DNA from: Ettlia oleoabundans
Taxonomy: Eukaryota > Chlorophyta > Chlorophyceae > Chlamydomonadales
Length of the DNA: 25,836 nucleotides
NCBI GenBank assembly: GCA_019693395.1
Contig: JAAMXP010002015.1
Span: forward strand, 1 to 25,836
Direction: 5' to 3'
The translations under genes and the position numbers were made by a program. Shown in pieces: positions 1-11,100 of this stretch. Under the pieces are notes generated by a model. It saw only the letters and a list, made by a program, of their open reading frames with translations. It made no database searches and was not told the DNA's origin. The stretch's first letter is position 1; each line of letters opens with the position of its first letter.

Positions 1-32
1 GGATGCACGCATGCAGCCCCCAGCCACTTTAC

Positions 33-3000
33 CCACCGGCCTTTGCTGTTTTGGGTGCAACACAACCTGGCAGCAGGCAGTCAGGTCGAGCGCTTGCCTG
101 AAGGCGCAAAAGGTACAGGAGAAGGTGCACACGTTGGTGTAGTTGATGTTCCGATTTATGACATACGAAACTGCAGGTCATGGGAGGGATTCCGATGGCA
201 CAAACCTGGCGATACACGAGCCCGCCAGGTGCTCGGCAAAAGAGGACAAGCAAGCCAGAAGAAAACAAACCAACTGATGTTGTTCACTGTCGTACCTGCG
301 TCACCGTGCACTCTGTACCGCAGCTCATCTGCAGCTTGACAGACAGCATCAAAATCCGCCCCCCTTGCTGCAACCAAAGAGCACAATTCGGTCGAAAGAA
401 CAGCAGGCTTCTGTCAACTTAGCTGCGTTGCATGCCATGCGGGTCATTGCCAGCCTTTCAGTCCCGTTATCGCCTAGGGACTTGCCTGAAAAGAGCAGTT
501 GGATTTCATTTTCGTCCAGCTCGCGCTCCTCGAGCAGCACACCACTCAGCACCTGCTGGACCTCCTGTGACACCTGCTCATGGCGCTGACAGCCTTGCAA
601 CAGGCCCGCTTTTCCCAGGCCAACCTGCCACACGCCCCCCCCAGTTTTATGCCTGACGGAAGGCATGCTGCCCTTCAGGGCGTGTTGCTGCCCGGTCAGC
701 TGGGTTTGCGCGGTCCCTGCGCATACCATCTCCTGCTGCCCGCCAACAGGTGATGCTGCTGCGTGCTGAGGCCTGACCTCATCCCTGACCTCACCGCTGA
801 CAAGCCCAGAGCCACCCGCCACTTGAGAGCTGCCCTCAAGTGCGCCAGCGAACCAGATGCTGGCCCGGGCCAGCCCCTCTCCATCCGCAAGCCGCAATGC
901 TGCTGCAAGGGGGCTGTCTTTGCCGGCACCAGCATCCAGCCACATGCGGCATTGCTGCTGCTCCTCTATATCAGCTGACTCAGCGCCCAGCCGTGGCTTG
1001 ACCGGCAACAGCTGCTGGCGACGCAAGAAGTCCGGGTACACAGGCAGGCGTGGCAACAATGCTTTGCCAGTAGAGGCGGTGGCTGCTGCCAGGCGTTGCA
1101 GGTGGGGCCAGGGCTTCTCGGGGTTGACGTAATCGCGTGTCACAGGAGACATGCCTGCAAGGAAATAGCACGGAGAAAGACTGCAGTTTACCAATGAGAG
1201 GAGGTGCTTGCTGTTTGCCCCCCAGGCTACGCCCTTCCGTTTGTCTGCTGCTGCTAGACACAGCCGATGTCATGCTGGGGGGCTATCAATGATAATGCCA
1301 TCGTCTTTGGCAAATGACCAAAGATAAACCCTCCATATTGACTATGTGCCAACAGCAGAGCTCACCTCCCCAATCGTTGATGCCGGCATCCAGAAGCAAC
1401 CGCCATGCAGTGATAGGATCAGGCGAGGTGCTGCTACCGGGCGCCACATCGTCGGGCTCAGGTGTGAGATTGGGCGGTGCTTGAATGTTCATCTGCATAA
1501 GCCGCACGCATCAAGAATGCGGCCACTTGTTCACATCAACAGAGCAGTGGTGCTGGTTGATCCTAAAGTAGAAAATCACCAAAGAAGAGCAATGTGCAGT
1601 TGATTACAACCGAGGTGTAGATCCCTGCAGCTTTGACAGCCCACCTTTGCCCCAAGCAGCAACCGCGCCAGCGCAACCGTCCACAGCAGCTCAGACAGTG
1701 GGGGCTGAGCAGCTGCTGCCATTGCTGTGCCCTTTTTCGCTTGAAAATTTTGGATGATTACTTCCTGTATCCATAACGGTAAAGGAAGGAAGGGACAGGA
1801 AGAGACAGTCAGGTACCAACTAGTACAACATGTTTAGCAGTGCCCTGTACTCTGGCCTGTGAAAGGTCAACTGCGTGCCCTTTTGCAGTTCAGAGGACAG
1901 CAGCAGCATGTGGACCAACCAACCTGTATGTGGCCATACTGCCAGTGCAAACGCCGGATGTGCAGCAGTGCATCAATGAGGTCCAGCCTGCTCTCACCAA
2001 TGCCTGCATCTCAAAACGGTGGTGAGTCTCCCGTGGCAACCTTGCTCCCAGTGCTAGGAGCTGACAGGTACCCTTGCAAGCTTTGAAATGGCAGCGAAAA
2101 CTTTGCCCTGCAACCCTGTGTGGTCGTGAATACTAACCAATGAGGATGCCTGTGGTGAATGGCACGCATTCCTGCCCAGCCGCCTCCAGAGTGGCAAGCC
2201 TTACAGCCGGCTCCTGCAGCAGGGACACAGCAAGTCTTTCAGCAACCGCATACATGGAAAAGTGCTGCCTGCAAGGCAGTTGATTCCACTTGCAGCATAG
2301 TATTGCCAAGCAGATTCCCATTCACCAGCAACGTTGTCTTGCCTTGTCTGGGCATGCGTAATGTGGCTTCCCAGGCTGCAGCAGGTCCCTGGACGTCGAC
2401 TCAAGCATCAGGCCCTGGCTGGCGCTCACAGCCTTGAGTCGACGCAGTTCCTGTCGCCCCAACACTCCTGAACGTGCACGCACCATAGCAACTCTATAGC
2501 CATGCTTCGAAGGCGGCCCGGCAGCAGTAAAGAAGGTCAGCACAGTCTGCATGTGTGCAGTTCTTTGCGTCGGCAGCTTCATGGACATGGCTGCGGGCCT
2601 ACCCGCATTTATGTGTGGCAGCAAACCCGTCTCCCGCATCACCAAGGCTGCTGCAACCGTAACGTACTCCACAGTGCTGCTGTAACCCATGTGCGCCAGT
2701 TCAATGGCCGCTTCTGGATACAACAGTTCTGGCTTGTCACCTACATAAAAGTACCAGGCCAGGATGGCACGATTCAGAGGCGTAAGGTGCATGACACTAG
2801 TATAACCCTATGTTGCGCTGTTTTAGTCTCAGCCAAACAGTGCAGCAGTCGGAACAGCCAAACAGCCAAGCAGCCGCAACAGCCACACAGCCGCAACGGC
2901 AAAGGCCGCCGTGGCCACACCGAGCAGGAGCAGAAGTGGCACCCACCCAGCGTGAACAGCGCCTCGGTGCAGCCCTGCTTTACACCCATGCGTGCCACAG

Positions 3001-3627
3001 TAAGCACCTCCTCCAGGGTCATGTAGGCGCGCCTTCCCACAGCGGGCGGGGTGGCAAAAGTGCAGTAGCCACACCTGTCCCGGCACAACCTGGTCAGGGG
3101 GAGAAAGACCTTCGCGCTGAACGTGATGTGGCGGTGAGCAGAGTCTCGCAGACCCGCTGCAGCCCTCATCAGCGTCTCCAGAGGCAACGTTTTCGTGGCA
3201 TCCAGCAGCTCCTGCAGAGGGCAGATTGACAACCTGCCACTGCTTCACCAGACAGTAGTTGGTGGCGGCACCACCGCAAGGAGGACGGTATTTGCATGTG
3301 CTCCATGCGGGTGCATGACGTCACTAACCAACCTCGCTGACCACGCCTTGCTTGCAACAAATCTTGCACCTGTGCAGTCGCATCCTGACTGCTCTGCAAC
3401 ATTGTCAACAAAGTGTCATCCAGTGCTACTCCCTCATCCATAGTGGACTCGACATAGCGACTCGAGGCGGAGGGAGCCGTTGGCGGCTGTTGTCCCACCG
3501 CCCAGCATCCCAGTGCTCGCCTGGGCCATGGTCTAAGACTGCATGTTACAGAACCACATTGACGTCCCACAACAACCCTAGTCAGAGTGCACGGCGCCTT
3601 CGGCCACGCCCATTGCCGGACGCCCAT
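33..3627 (-). CDS. FO synthase, fused CofG-CofH radical SAM enzyme, 3' end missing
   Basis: Makes FO (7,8-didemethyl-8-hydroxy-5-deazariboflavin), the deazaflavin antenna used by some photolyases, from tyrosine and the ribityl-uracil flavin precursor. Exons read: 3627-3329, 3233-2947, 2740-2603, 2467-2343, 2213-2138, 2003-1924, 1764-1645, 1492-1366, 1154-486, 367-296, 170-98, 45-33; phases agree at every junction. The CofG half has the cluster motif CRDRCGYC (Cys 150, 154, 157), then [16 protein letters not shown] and [21 protein letters not shown]. The CofH half starts with [10 protein letters not shown] and [10 protein letters not shown] (Cys 679, 683, 686). About 300 residues of CofH lie beyond the left edge. 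The first 65 residues are rich in Arg, Ser and Ala and acidic-poor, like an organelle transit peptide, so I chose the ATG at 3627; the ATG at 3837 is less likely. A linker longer than in bacterial FbiC joins the halves. Three or four introns are GC-AG. Identity is very secure, the start less so. Confidence 0.95.
46..97 (-). other. GC-AG intron, FO synthase (11th)
   Basis: The donor reads TTCAG|GCAAGC and the acceptor AAAACAG|CAAAGG, 52 nt. Removing it joins CAF to SKG, the usual CofH context CAFSKG after the cluster cysteines. A competing reading keeps the first part as coding up to a GT donor at TGCCAG|GTTGTG, which would give CAFRQAL. The following exon (45-33) is only 13 nt. This is the least certain of the four GC introns in the gene. 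Confidence 0.6.
368..485 (-). other. GC-AG intron, FO synthase (9th)
   Basis: The donor is TTTTCAG|GCAAGT, a textbook GC donor, and the acceptor is GGTTGCAG|CAAGG. Splicing joins LLFS to ARGADFDAV in phase 1, matching the LF-ARG-DFDAV-AADELR region that opens CofH domains. The nearest GT (GCAA|GTCC) puts the following exon in the wrong frame. Confidence 0.85.
2214..2342 (-). other. GC-AG intron, FO synthase (4th)
   Basis: The donor is GACAAG|GCAAGA and the acceptor CCTGCTGCAG|GAG, both phase 0. Splicing joins CPDK to [14 protein letters not shown], which follows the CofG pattern. The nearest GT donor is phase 1 and does not fit the acceptor. Confidence 0.85.
2836..2905 (+). repeat. Imperfect CAGCC-rich repeat in an FO synthase intron
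   Basis: The second FO synthase intron (2741-2946) holds a run of imperfect short units of the type AACAGCCA / AAGCAGCCGC on the + strand. It is absent from the protein, so it is most simply a microsatellite-like expansion. Confidence 0.6.
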
Positions 3628-3961
3628 CACGCCTAACACGTTCCGAGTTATGCAACACAGAATACACTTGTCCGAATCCGATATGGAAACGTGCGACAGA
3701 ACGACTTCACGGGCAGTGTTCCCACCCTGTGCGCAGCAGGCGTTGCGCACGCCGCCAGGTTGCGACTGCGTGACACGTGCCAAATAGAAGTGCACACAAC
3801 TGATTACAACCCTATGCAGGTACTTGCCAACGACCAAACTGGATTCACTTCGATGCTGTGCTGATCATGACATTATATGGCATTCAGCAACCCAACATTT
3901 AAAACAACGACCAACAACAAATGAGCGGCGGCAGCGCCACAGCTCCCAGCCCAACAGCTGT
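3628..3961. other. Intergenic: FO synthase upstream region and SOUL gene 3' region
   Basis: About 330 bases with no supported gene, lying between the start of FO synthase and the stop of the SOUL gene, both on the minus strand. It must hold the FO synthase promoter and 5' UTR and the SOUL 3' UTR. A TTACA (TGTAA on the minus strand, the green algal poly(A) signal) at 3804-3808 is a plausible SOUL poly(A) signal, about 155 nt past its stop. No other motif stood out. Confidence 0.5.
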
Positions 3962-5929
3962 TCAGCTCTTCTTGGCGGCGTAGGGAATGTGCACCTGCAG
4001 TTGGAGAAAGCAGCTCTCAATATCCAAATCGTCTAGTGTTGTACTCGGGTGCAAACACGAGTATGCCAAATGAGCATTATGCAGCTTGTATGGTACAGCT
4101 TGCAGTTAACAAAAGATGCCTGCTGGGACCCCACCTCGTTGTGGCGCCTCAGGAGCTTCTGTGGAGGATCGTAGCTGCAAAAGGGCGGCGTAGAACAGCG
4201 TTCACAGGGTCGTGCACTGGACCTGCACGTGTACTGTTGGTCAAGGCAGGCCATCCTGCATGCCGCTGATGTGAACCAACCGCACTATGCCCCACAGCTC
4301 ACATTGCAGCCCACACCACATCGGCGCCGTAATCCTGATCCTCCTCTTTTAGGATGTCTTGCAGTGACCTCGCCTCTCTCATGATTGTGCCTGGGATAGT
4401 AGTTAGAGGAGGTTTTCAAACTAAGCTGCCAGGCGTGCACGCAGGCCAAGGACCAAAGCAGCGATTGAATGTCAGGCACAGCTAAGCTCCTTTTCCAGCA
4501 CGAGTCAGCGTAACGCACCCTCGGTTGCAAAACCGCCAAACACGCGAACATACACAGTGATAGACTCAAAATTGACCACCTGCAACCAGCAAAGATGTGG
4601 CTGTCAAAATAGATCAAGTTGGGAGGGTGCAATAAACAGACAACCCTGCAACCTCAAAAGGCCACCTTTATTCCGCAACACACCTTGACGTCCGCGTCCG
4701 TGGGCTGGGGAGTGTCCTTCTGCATGCCACCGGGGTTCATATGTTACTACCACCTGAAGATATCAGCACTCCCTAGCATCTTGTACCCAGATTCTTTCTA
4801 TTGCGCGCCAACAGCCAAGGCGTTGACCACATAAGGATGCAGGTTGCAGCTGCGCACGACTACACCTGATACTTTTCTGGGATCCAGAGGCTGAAGGCAT
4901 AGTCCCGAGATGTCTCCCCGTCCTCATTCACCTTCAGCTCACTGCAGCAGCAGCACCACAGCCAGAAGGCGGAGCACTGATGGCAGGCATGCAGCACTGC
5001 TGGGATCAGTGTCACACGGAATGACTGGCAGCGTGGGGGCTTGGCCACAGGCAGCACTCACGCCAGGGTGGGAGTGGTTACGTCAATGGTCTCCCCCTGC
5101 AGGAGAGCGCATAGATTACTTCATAATAAGCTTAAGTGGCAAACCATTTTCAGTGACAGCTGCTGGTGTTTAGTGGCAAGCGACTATCCTTTCCTCATTC
5201 CTCCCCCCAACCCTGCCTTCCCTTCTTTCCCCTCTCCTACTGTCCACACCTTGTCGTTTCCCGATTTGAAGTACTTCAACAACTTCTGCAGTTTGGAGCA
5301 AAGGATGCAACGTCCGACTAGGTAAGGTATTATGTTAATGTTCATGCTATGGCATCAATCAAGCATGCCCACTCACCGCTGCCCCCTGCGTGTAAGCTAA
5401 CTCAAACTTGGTGCCAGTCACGTTGGTGACGAGCCATTTTCCTGCAAAGAAGCACAGTACTCTGAAACTACGCAGAGTGTATTCAACAGAGGCCGCTCTG
5501 AGCCTACTCTGCTGTACAGCTGGCAGAGTGAGCACGAATTGCCGATGACAAGGGCGGATGGTGGTGGCTGCCCTTCAGCCGTGCTTGCATGCTTGCAGCA
5601 CATGGCTTACCCGCGTCGTACTGGCGGACATCATAGTTGTCAGTATGTTTCTTTGTTTTAAAAGGGGGACAGTCCATCTTGCTGCATGGCATCAGGTTTG
5701 AAGGACGGTGAGTGGGGTGGCGCCGTGGTGGCGCGCGGGGAAGCAGCGCTGGCTGGGCGCCTCGGATGCAGATGAGCAGTCACCCGCAGAAATCCGGCTT
5801 CTTCCATTTCTCCAGGCCATCAGAGTGCTGACTGAGCTCGTCTACTACACTGGTGGGATCAAGCAGATCCAGGCCGCGGGTTCTGGCCAGGCAGGCCGTG
5901 AAAAGCAACAGGCACAGGAAGGTCCGCAT
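3962..5929 (-). CDS. SOUL-family heme-binding protein with signal peptide
   Basis: SOUL/HEBP proteins bind heme or other porphyrins; in plants and algae members occur in cytosol, plastid plastoglobules and the secretory path. Exons: 5929-5784, 5681-5611, 5441-5377, 5285-5250, 5096-5062, 4941-4866, 4719-4684, 4579-4519, 4390-4315, 4174-4135, 3994-3962; 675 nt, 224 aa, all phases consistent. The N terminus MRTFLCLLLFTACLA is a clear signal peptide. The domain follows: CPPF, YDVRQYDAGKWLVT, LLKYFKSGND, ETIDVTTP (the MTAPV position), FSLWIPEKYQ, PQPTDADVK, ITVYVRVFGGFATEG and the C-terminal YDPPQKLLRRHNE, all in SOUL order. The protein ends in AAKKS, with a dilysine near but not at the exact KKXX position. 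Human HEBP1/2 lack a signal peptide. The exact third-last junction (4315) is the weakest. Confidence 0.9.
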
Positions 5930-6396
5930 GATTGTTGCCCAAGGCTTCGCGAGGGAGTAAGGAACAAAGACCTCCCCCCCCCCCCTTTCCCCAGGTTCAT
6001 GGTCAGTGGCGCGCTGACAGGACAGCTTCTCACCTTGTGTGCCGCTGGATGCACCTGCTCACCACATGTTCTCCAGCGAGGTGACCTCCAGACAGGGGAC
6101 CTTGACTGTAATTCTTGCAGCGGCCTATGCAGCTTGTGAGTTCAAGAGGGAAAGCACCCATGCCGCCGGCGCGCCAAGAGTCAACGGCGCCACGCTGTCA
6201 TGACATCGTGCTGGGAACAGCAGGGAGTGACGATTACATCTTGTTCAACGCGCTTGCAATTCACGTTTTTCCAACTGTGGCGTTTTCACGTGTGGCTCAG
6301 CATCTTGTCCGATCAGACGCACTTTGCTCAGCCACTCTTCGAGGGCCAGCCGCCCGGGTTCTCTGGGTTGCAGCAGGTGTCTGTGTACGGATCCCT
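5930..6396. promoter_or_regulatory. Shared upstream region of SOUL (-) and the + gene, with poly-C run
   Basis: The SOUL gene and the + strand gene at 6397 diverge from this stretch, so it probably carries both promoters. A poly-C run lies at about 5971-5984. I see no convincing TATA box. The reading frame of the + gene is open back to an ATG at 6115, so part of this stretch may be coding. Confidence 0.4.
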
Positions 6397-7908
6397 ATGG
6401 AGCAGCCCTCGTTGAAGCAAGCCCTGGCCGTGGCCCACTTGGTTTCAAAGCGCTGCAGCTTGGCTATTGCTGGAGCGCAAGAGAAATGCAGCGTGCTAGA
6501 GCGGGAGGTTGATGAGCTGCGTAGCGCTGCAGCGCCCGCCGCCCCCCAGCCGCCTCGGCCGCCTCTGCTGCAGTTGGTGAGCGAGGAGGCGGTGCAGCCT
6601 GAGACTCCGCAGGCTGCTATTCTCAATGACCTGGCAAGCAGCGAGTCCATCCAGCAGCAGCTACAGTGCCTTGCCATGTGGCATCAGGCAGCTATAACGC
6701 TGCCACCAGACCTCCAGCCAATTCTATCCCAAGGGCAGCGCTATATCCTGCTGTGCGAGTTGCAGCAGCCAGCATGCCACAGACTGCCACTAGCAGCTGC
6801 GTTGGCTTGCACCCCTGTGAAGGCAATGCTGGAGTTGGTGACAGAGATCCTGCAGACCCATGTCGTCGCAGAGGGTGCTGCGGTTGGAACCACACAACAG
6901 CCGCTGAGCACACGGCGACTTGTACCTCCCCCGCAGCTGCCAGCGCCCGCCGTGCCACTGTCAACGGCTCACAGTCAGCTGCTGTCGGCCGGCTGTGCCT
7001 GCCTCGTGCACCTGTGTGATCGGCCGGGGCAGACAGCAGTGGATGGTGACTACGAGGCGCTGCAGGACTTCTGTGGCATGGTGTTGCAGCTGGCAGCTGC
7101 CCTGCCGCCAGACAATATGCCAGGCATGGCAGTCTGTACCCCTGATCAACAGCTGTCCGCTGCAGCCAGCGTGACCCAGGGCCAGACTTCAGCGCAAGAG
7201 CTGCAGCAGACGGCGGCAGCGCCACCGTTTATGCTGGACCTGCGTCAGCCCACATGCCAGCTCGCACAGCAGGTGCTCCACACGCTGCGCCAGTCAGCCA
7301 GCGCTGGCACTGTGCTGCTCAGCTGCACTGCCCCGCAAACCAGGGACTGTATGGCCGCACTTGTTGCAGCAATCACAGGAGAGCAGTTGCTTACACAGCC
7401 AAAAGTGAGCACCACGGGCGCCATCGGCACTGGCGTCTTTTGTGCTCGTGACACAGCGCCTGCCAGGGTATGCGCAGACGAAAGGGAGGAGGCGCGCTTG
7501 CTCCATGCCTTTGTCCAGCTGAGCCAGCAGCTTTTGGAGGGGCTGCGCCTTTTGCCACTCTGGACAAGGGCAATGGGCCTGCAAAACGATGCCTTCATGC
7601 AGGTGGGCAGGACTGACAGCGTGCAGCAAACCTCGGATTGTCCCACTACAATCACCAATCTGAAAAGGGACAACTGCACAACACGGCTTTCACCCCTTTT
7701 CGCAGCACTTGCCCTGTACCTAATGCGTTGCTATATGTAGGACATGACGACGGCCATCTTGTCAGCCCGTGATGCAAGCGAGCTCATTAGCGTGACTCAC
7801 CCCTTTGCGGCACGCCAGATGCAGCGTGTGGCCGCACAAATGGTGGGGGCGCTGCAGCTCATTGCTGAAGACACTGAGACCAACGCCCCGGCTGGCCGTC
7901 GGCAATGA
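6397..7908 (+). CDS. Two-exon protein, possibly MEI4/PRD2-like
   Basis: Exon 1 is 6397-7602, exon 2 7741-7908. The intron has donor ATGCAG|GTGGGC and acceptor ATATGTAG|GACATG, phase 0. The product is 457 aa, or 551 aa if the in-frame ATG at 6115 is used. The N terminus reads SLKQALAVAHLVSKRC, then a short coiled coil with VLEREVDELRS. This resembles the start of MEI4 proteins, which act with REC114 to activate SPO11 for meiotic breaks: an ALALA-type helix, a linker, then an LE-E-LR helix. The rest is helical, Ala/Gln/Leu rich and unrecognised. The second exon (TAILSARDASELISVTHPFAARQ) is clearly coding-like. I am sure of the gene; the MEI4 link is a weak guess from pattern. Confidence 0.6.
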
Positions 7909-8038
7909 ACCAGCCAGACCTGCACTCCTGCCCTGTCTTGAAACGAACTTGATAGTCATTGCAGTGGTACAAGCAGAGGCGCGGAAAAAGCTCTGCTGTG
8001 AAGGTTGCAGTGGCATTAGTATGGCCATATATGTAGCT

Positions 8039-8049
8039 TGTAACTTACA
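8039..8049. terminator. Near-palindromic double poly(A) signal between convergent genes
   Basis: The 11 bases TGTAACTTACA hold TGTAA on the + strand (8039-8043) and TGTAA on the - strand (8045-8049). The + gene stops at 7908 and eIF2-gamma (-) stops at 8116, so each gene has the canonical green algal poly(A) signal at this one spot: about 130 nt after one stop and about 67 nt after the other. The two 3' UTRs would overlap. Confidence 0.65.
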
Positions 8050-8115
8050 GCAGGGAATGGCAAGCACGAACAGGAAGAGCAGGCAAACAGGCAGCAAATC
8101 AAAGGAAAGGAGTGC

Positions 8116-11100
8116 TCATAGCTCCATCTTGAGTCCCTTTTGGATCTGACCCCACCCAATCAAGCGCCAGTGCTTGTCCACACGGCGTGACAGCGCGATC
8201 TTCTCTCCCTCCTTAGTGCAGACAGGGCTGGTAAGCTGCAGCTTTGCAAGATCATGCTTGACCTGCAGGGTTTGCAGTAAGCAGCACAGCATAAAGCCGA
8301 CAAAGCGATTGAACGATCAACCATCCACTGAGCACATCCTGGCCCAGGGATGCCTGGCCTCGTGACGCAGCATGCACTCACCGCCAGCACGCGTGCGCCT
8401 GTGCACATTGAGCCGATGTTAAGCATCAGCACCTCGTTCTTCGCCAGCTTGCTAACCTACAAGGGCGCACATGGGGATTACGAAAGAGGGAATAGGACCA
8501 ATTAATTGCTCGGTGTTCTTCTGCGCTGTGTCCATTTTGATCACAGCTATGGGAAGGAACAGGCACAGAAAAAGCATCAGTCGCCTTTGAGCCCCCAGCA
8601 GAGTGCCCTGTTGCAGCAACACGAGCGAGCATGAGCACACAATCCACACCTTGCCCTGTTTCTCATCCCCGCTGGTGCGCACTCCCAACAGGCGGCGCAG
8701 CAGGAAGAAGTTGATCTCCAACTCTGTGAAAACATCAGGCAGCGCGCCCACCTCGCCCAATACCTGCAGCCAGAGTGTGGGTGGGGTGGGATGAAGAGAG
8801 GGTGTTGGGTTGGGTTGGGATTGGGGCCCCGGGGGTGGGGTGGTGGTGGGGTGGGGGCAGGGCCGGCGCAGGCAGGTGTAATGAATTTGCTGAGCTATGT
8901 AGTCGCAGGCCTGCAGAAGGACCAAGTAAATGTACGCTGCAATGGCAATGGCAGCGCAGCCAAAGGCAGACAGCTGTCACATTCGGTTTCGGGATGCCCA
9001 ACCAGCACGATACCAGCAGCCCAGCCACAGCCCAAACAAGCCTCGCACCTGCCCCACTAGCCTATCTGCACGTGTGAGCGTGGGGTCCACTGTGGTACCC
9101 ACGCCAATGAGGCCCCCTGGTACCGCAAACTGCAGCGGGTTCTGCTCCGCAAACAGCGACACTATTCGGGAGCGGATGGGTATGCACTTGATGGACCCGC
9201 TGGCGTCCTTGGACACCACGCCAGGCCGCACCTCCACCTCCTGCCCCATCTTTAACACGCCCTGCACGGGGCAGGCAGAACAGGCAATGCATGTGTGCGC
9301 ATCATGCAAGCAAAAAACAGCAGCAGTGGAGAGGCATGGTCAAGTGGACATGCTGCTGGTGCAGCAGAGGCCCCGCTAACCTCTGGCCGGGTGGTACAAG
9401 GATGTAATTGTGTAAGCTGTGAGGGTATTGCGGCGTGGATTGAGCGACAGATCACTGTGTTGTTCACCACGCCCACTTAAGTCACCGCTGTCTGCTATGC
9501 CAAAGCGTGACGAGAGGCCAGTTCATGCCGTGTTTCAATGGCCTCTGCTTTAGCTTGGCGTGCATGCATCTGTTTGTTGGCAGGCAGGCAGGCAGGCTGG
9601 CAGGCAGATTGGTGGCTGGCCAATCAAGCCAGGGGATGAGGCAAGAAGGAGCCATGCCGACTTCATGCCACACACGCAGAGTACGCACAGGAAAACGCGT
9701 TAAACTTGACCCCAGCCAACCTGGCTGCGCCTTTTTCGCAGGCCCACCTGCAAGATGGATCCACCTGCGATGCCTCCCTTGATGTCTTCTACCTCGCTAC
9801 CTGGCCGGTTGACGTCAAAGGAGCGGATTACAATCATCTGCGCACACAGCGAAGGGGTAAGGCACAACATCAAGAGTCAGCAGCCTTGCACAGACCAGCA
9901 CCACACCCCAGCGCACATGTCCCACTGTGTTGTCCACACTGCCGTAAACTGTAGCATGCATGCCCAGGTACCACTCAAGCTGCAGCCGACTGCGTGGCTG
10001 CCTGTATTACACGATCCCCCCGGGCCAGCTAAACAAAACGCAGTGCCAAACATGCAGCCACTGATCCAAGGTGGCCCACCAGGGCAGCAGGGCTGTTGCG
10101 CCAAACTGCATCAAATCAGGGCACCTCACCCAAGCCCTACGGCCGCTGACCCACCTGGGGCGGCGACACAAAGTCCCTTACGGGCACGGGAATCTTCTTG
10201 ACCAGGTACTCACACACTGCGTCCACGTTGTATTTAAGCTGCGCGGAAATGGGCACCACAGGGGCGCCCTCCGCGATTGTGCCTTGGATGAAACGCTGAA
10301 TCGTCTCATGCTGGTTCAAGGCGCTGGCCTCTGTCACCAAGTCAACCTTGTTCTGCACAGCAGCGGCGGCAACAGAGCAGGAGGGTGAATGAGGAGGGGT
10401 TTGACAGGGTTCAGGCAAGGCAACACGGCAGCCGGCAAGACAAGTTGAAAGGGTAGCGGCTGGCAAAAGCTTCCAGACCGATATGCCACTTAACTTACAA
10501 GCCGTGCCAGCGTCCGCGAAAACAACACAGAATTGGCTGACGCTCATGTCAAGTAACAAGCCCCCCACCCAGTCACCGCGCACTCCAGTCAAATGGACCA
10601 TAAAAGGTCAGACAGGCAGGCAACAGCCGACCTGCAGTATGATGATGTGTTGCAGCCGCATGATCTCCACAGCCGCAAGGTGCTCGCTGGTCTGGGGCTG
10701 CGGACAGGGCTCGTTGGCGGCGATCAGCAGCATGGCTCCGTCCATCACCGCCGCGCCGTTCAGCATGGTAGCCATGAGAATGTCGTGGCCGGGACAGTCC
10801 ACAAAGCTGACGTGCCGCACCAGCTCCATCTCGGCATCCTCAAACCCTGCACAACAAGACACAGCAGCACACCAAGTGTCAGCATATGAGCTCATTGCCA
10901 AGCCAACAGACGACCTCTGTAGCCGATTTTTGCTGCACCTGCTGCCAAGCAACGACGCTCTATCTATCCGCCGCCCACCAGACTGACAGGCGTTGGAAGC
11001 CGGTCTCCTGCACACCTTGCACGCACACAACCCAACTTACGCCAGGCCTCCACACGACGCAGGCGTCATACATCCTACCAACCCTGGCCAGCCAAAGCAC

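Noticed and set aside
45..98. Reading through past CAF into [11 protein letters not shown] with a GT donor
   Set aside because: It is possible, but the GC-AG alternative restores the CAFSKG motif usual in CofH and matches the other GC introns of the gene.
349..1194. A 281-codon open frame on the minus strand as a gene of its own
   Set aside because: Its start overlaps an intron end (acceptor at 1155) and its end runs into a GC-AG intron; the coding part is one exon of FO synthase.
33..3627. FO synthase as bacterial contamination or a recent bacterial gene
   Set aside because: CofG and CofH are typical of bacteria and archaea, but eleven introns, a transit-like N terminus and intron-rich neighbours show a settled eukaryotic gene.
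8775..9077. Gly/Trp-rich + strand open frames
   Set aside because: They are translations of the G-rich intron tract of eIF2-gamma on the opposite strand.
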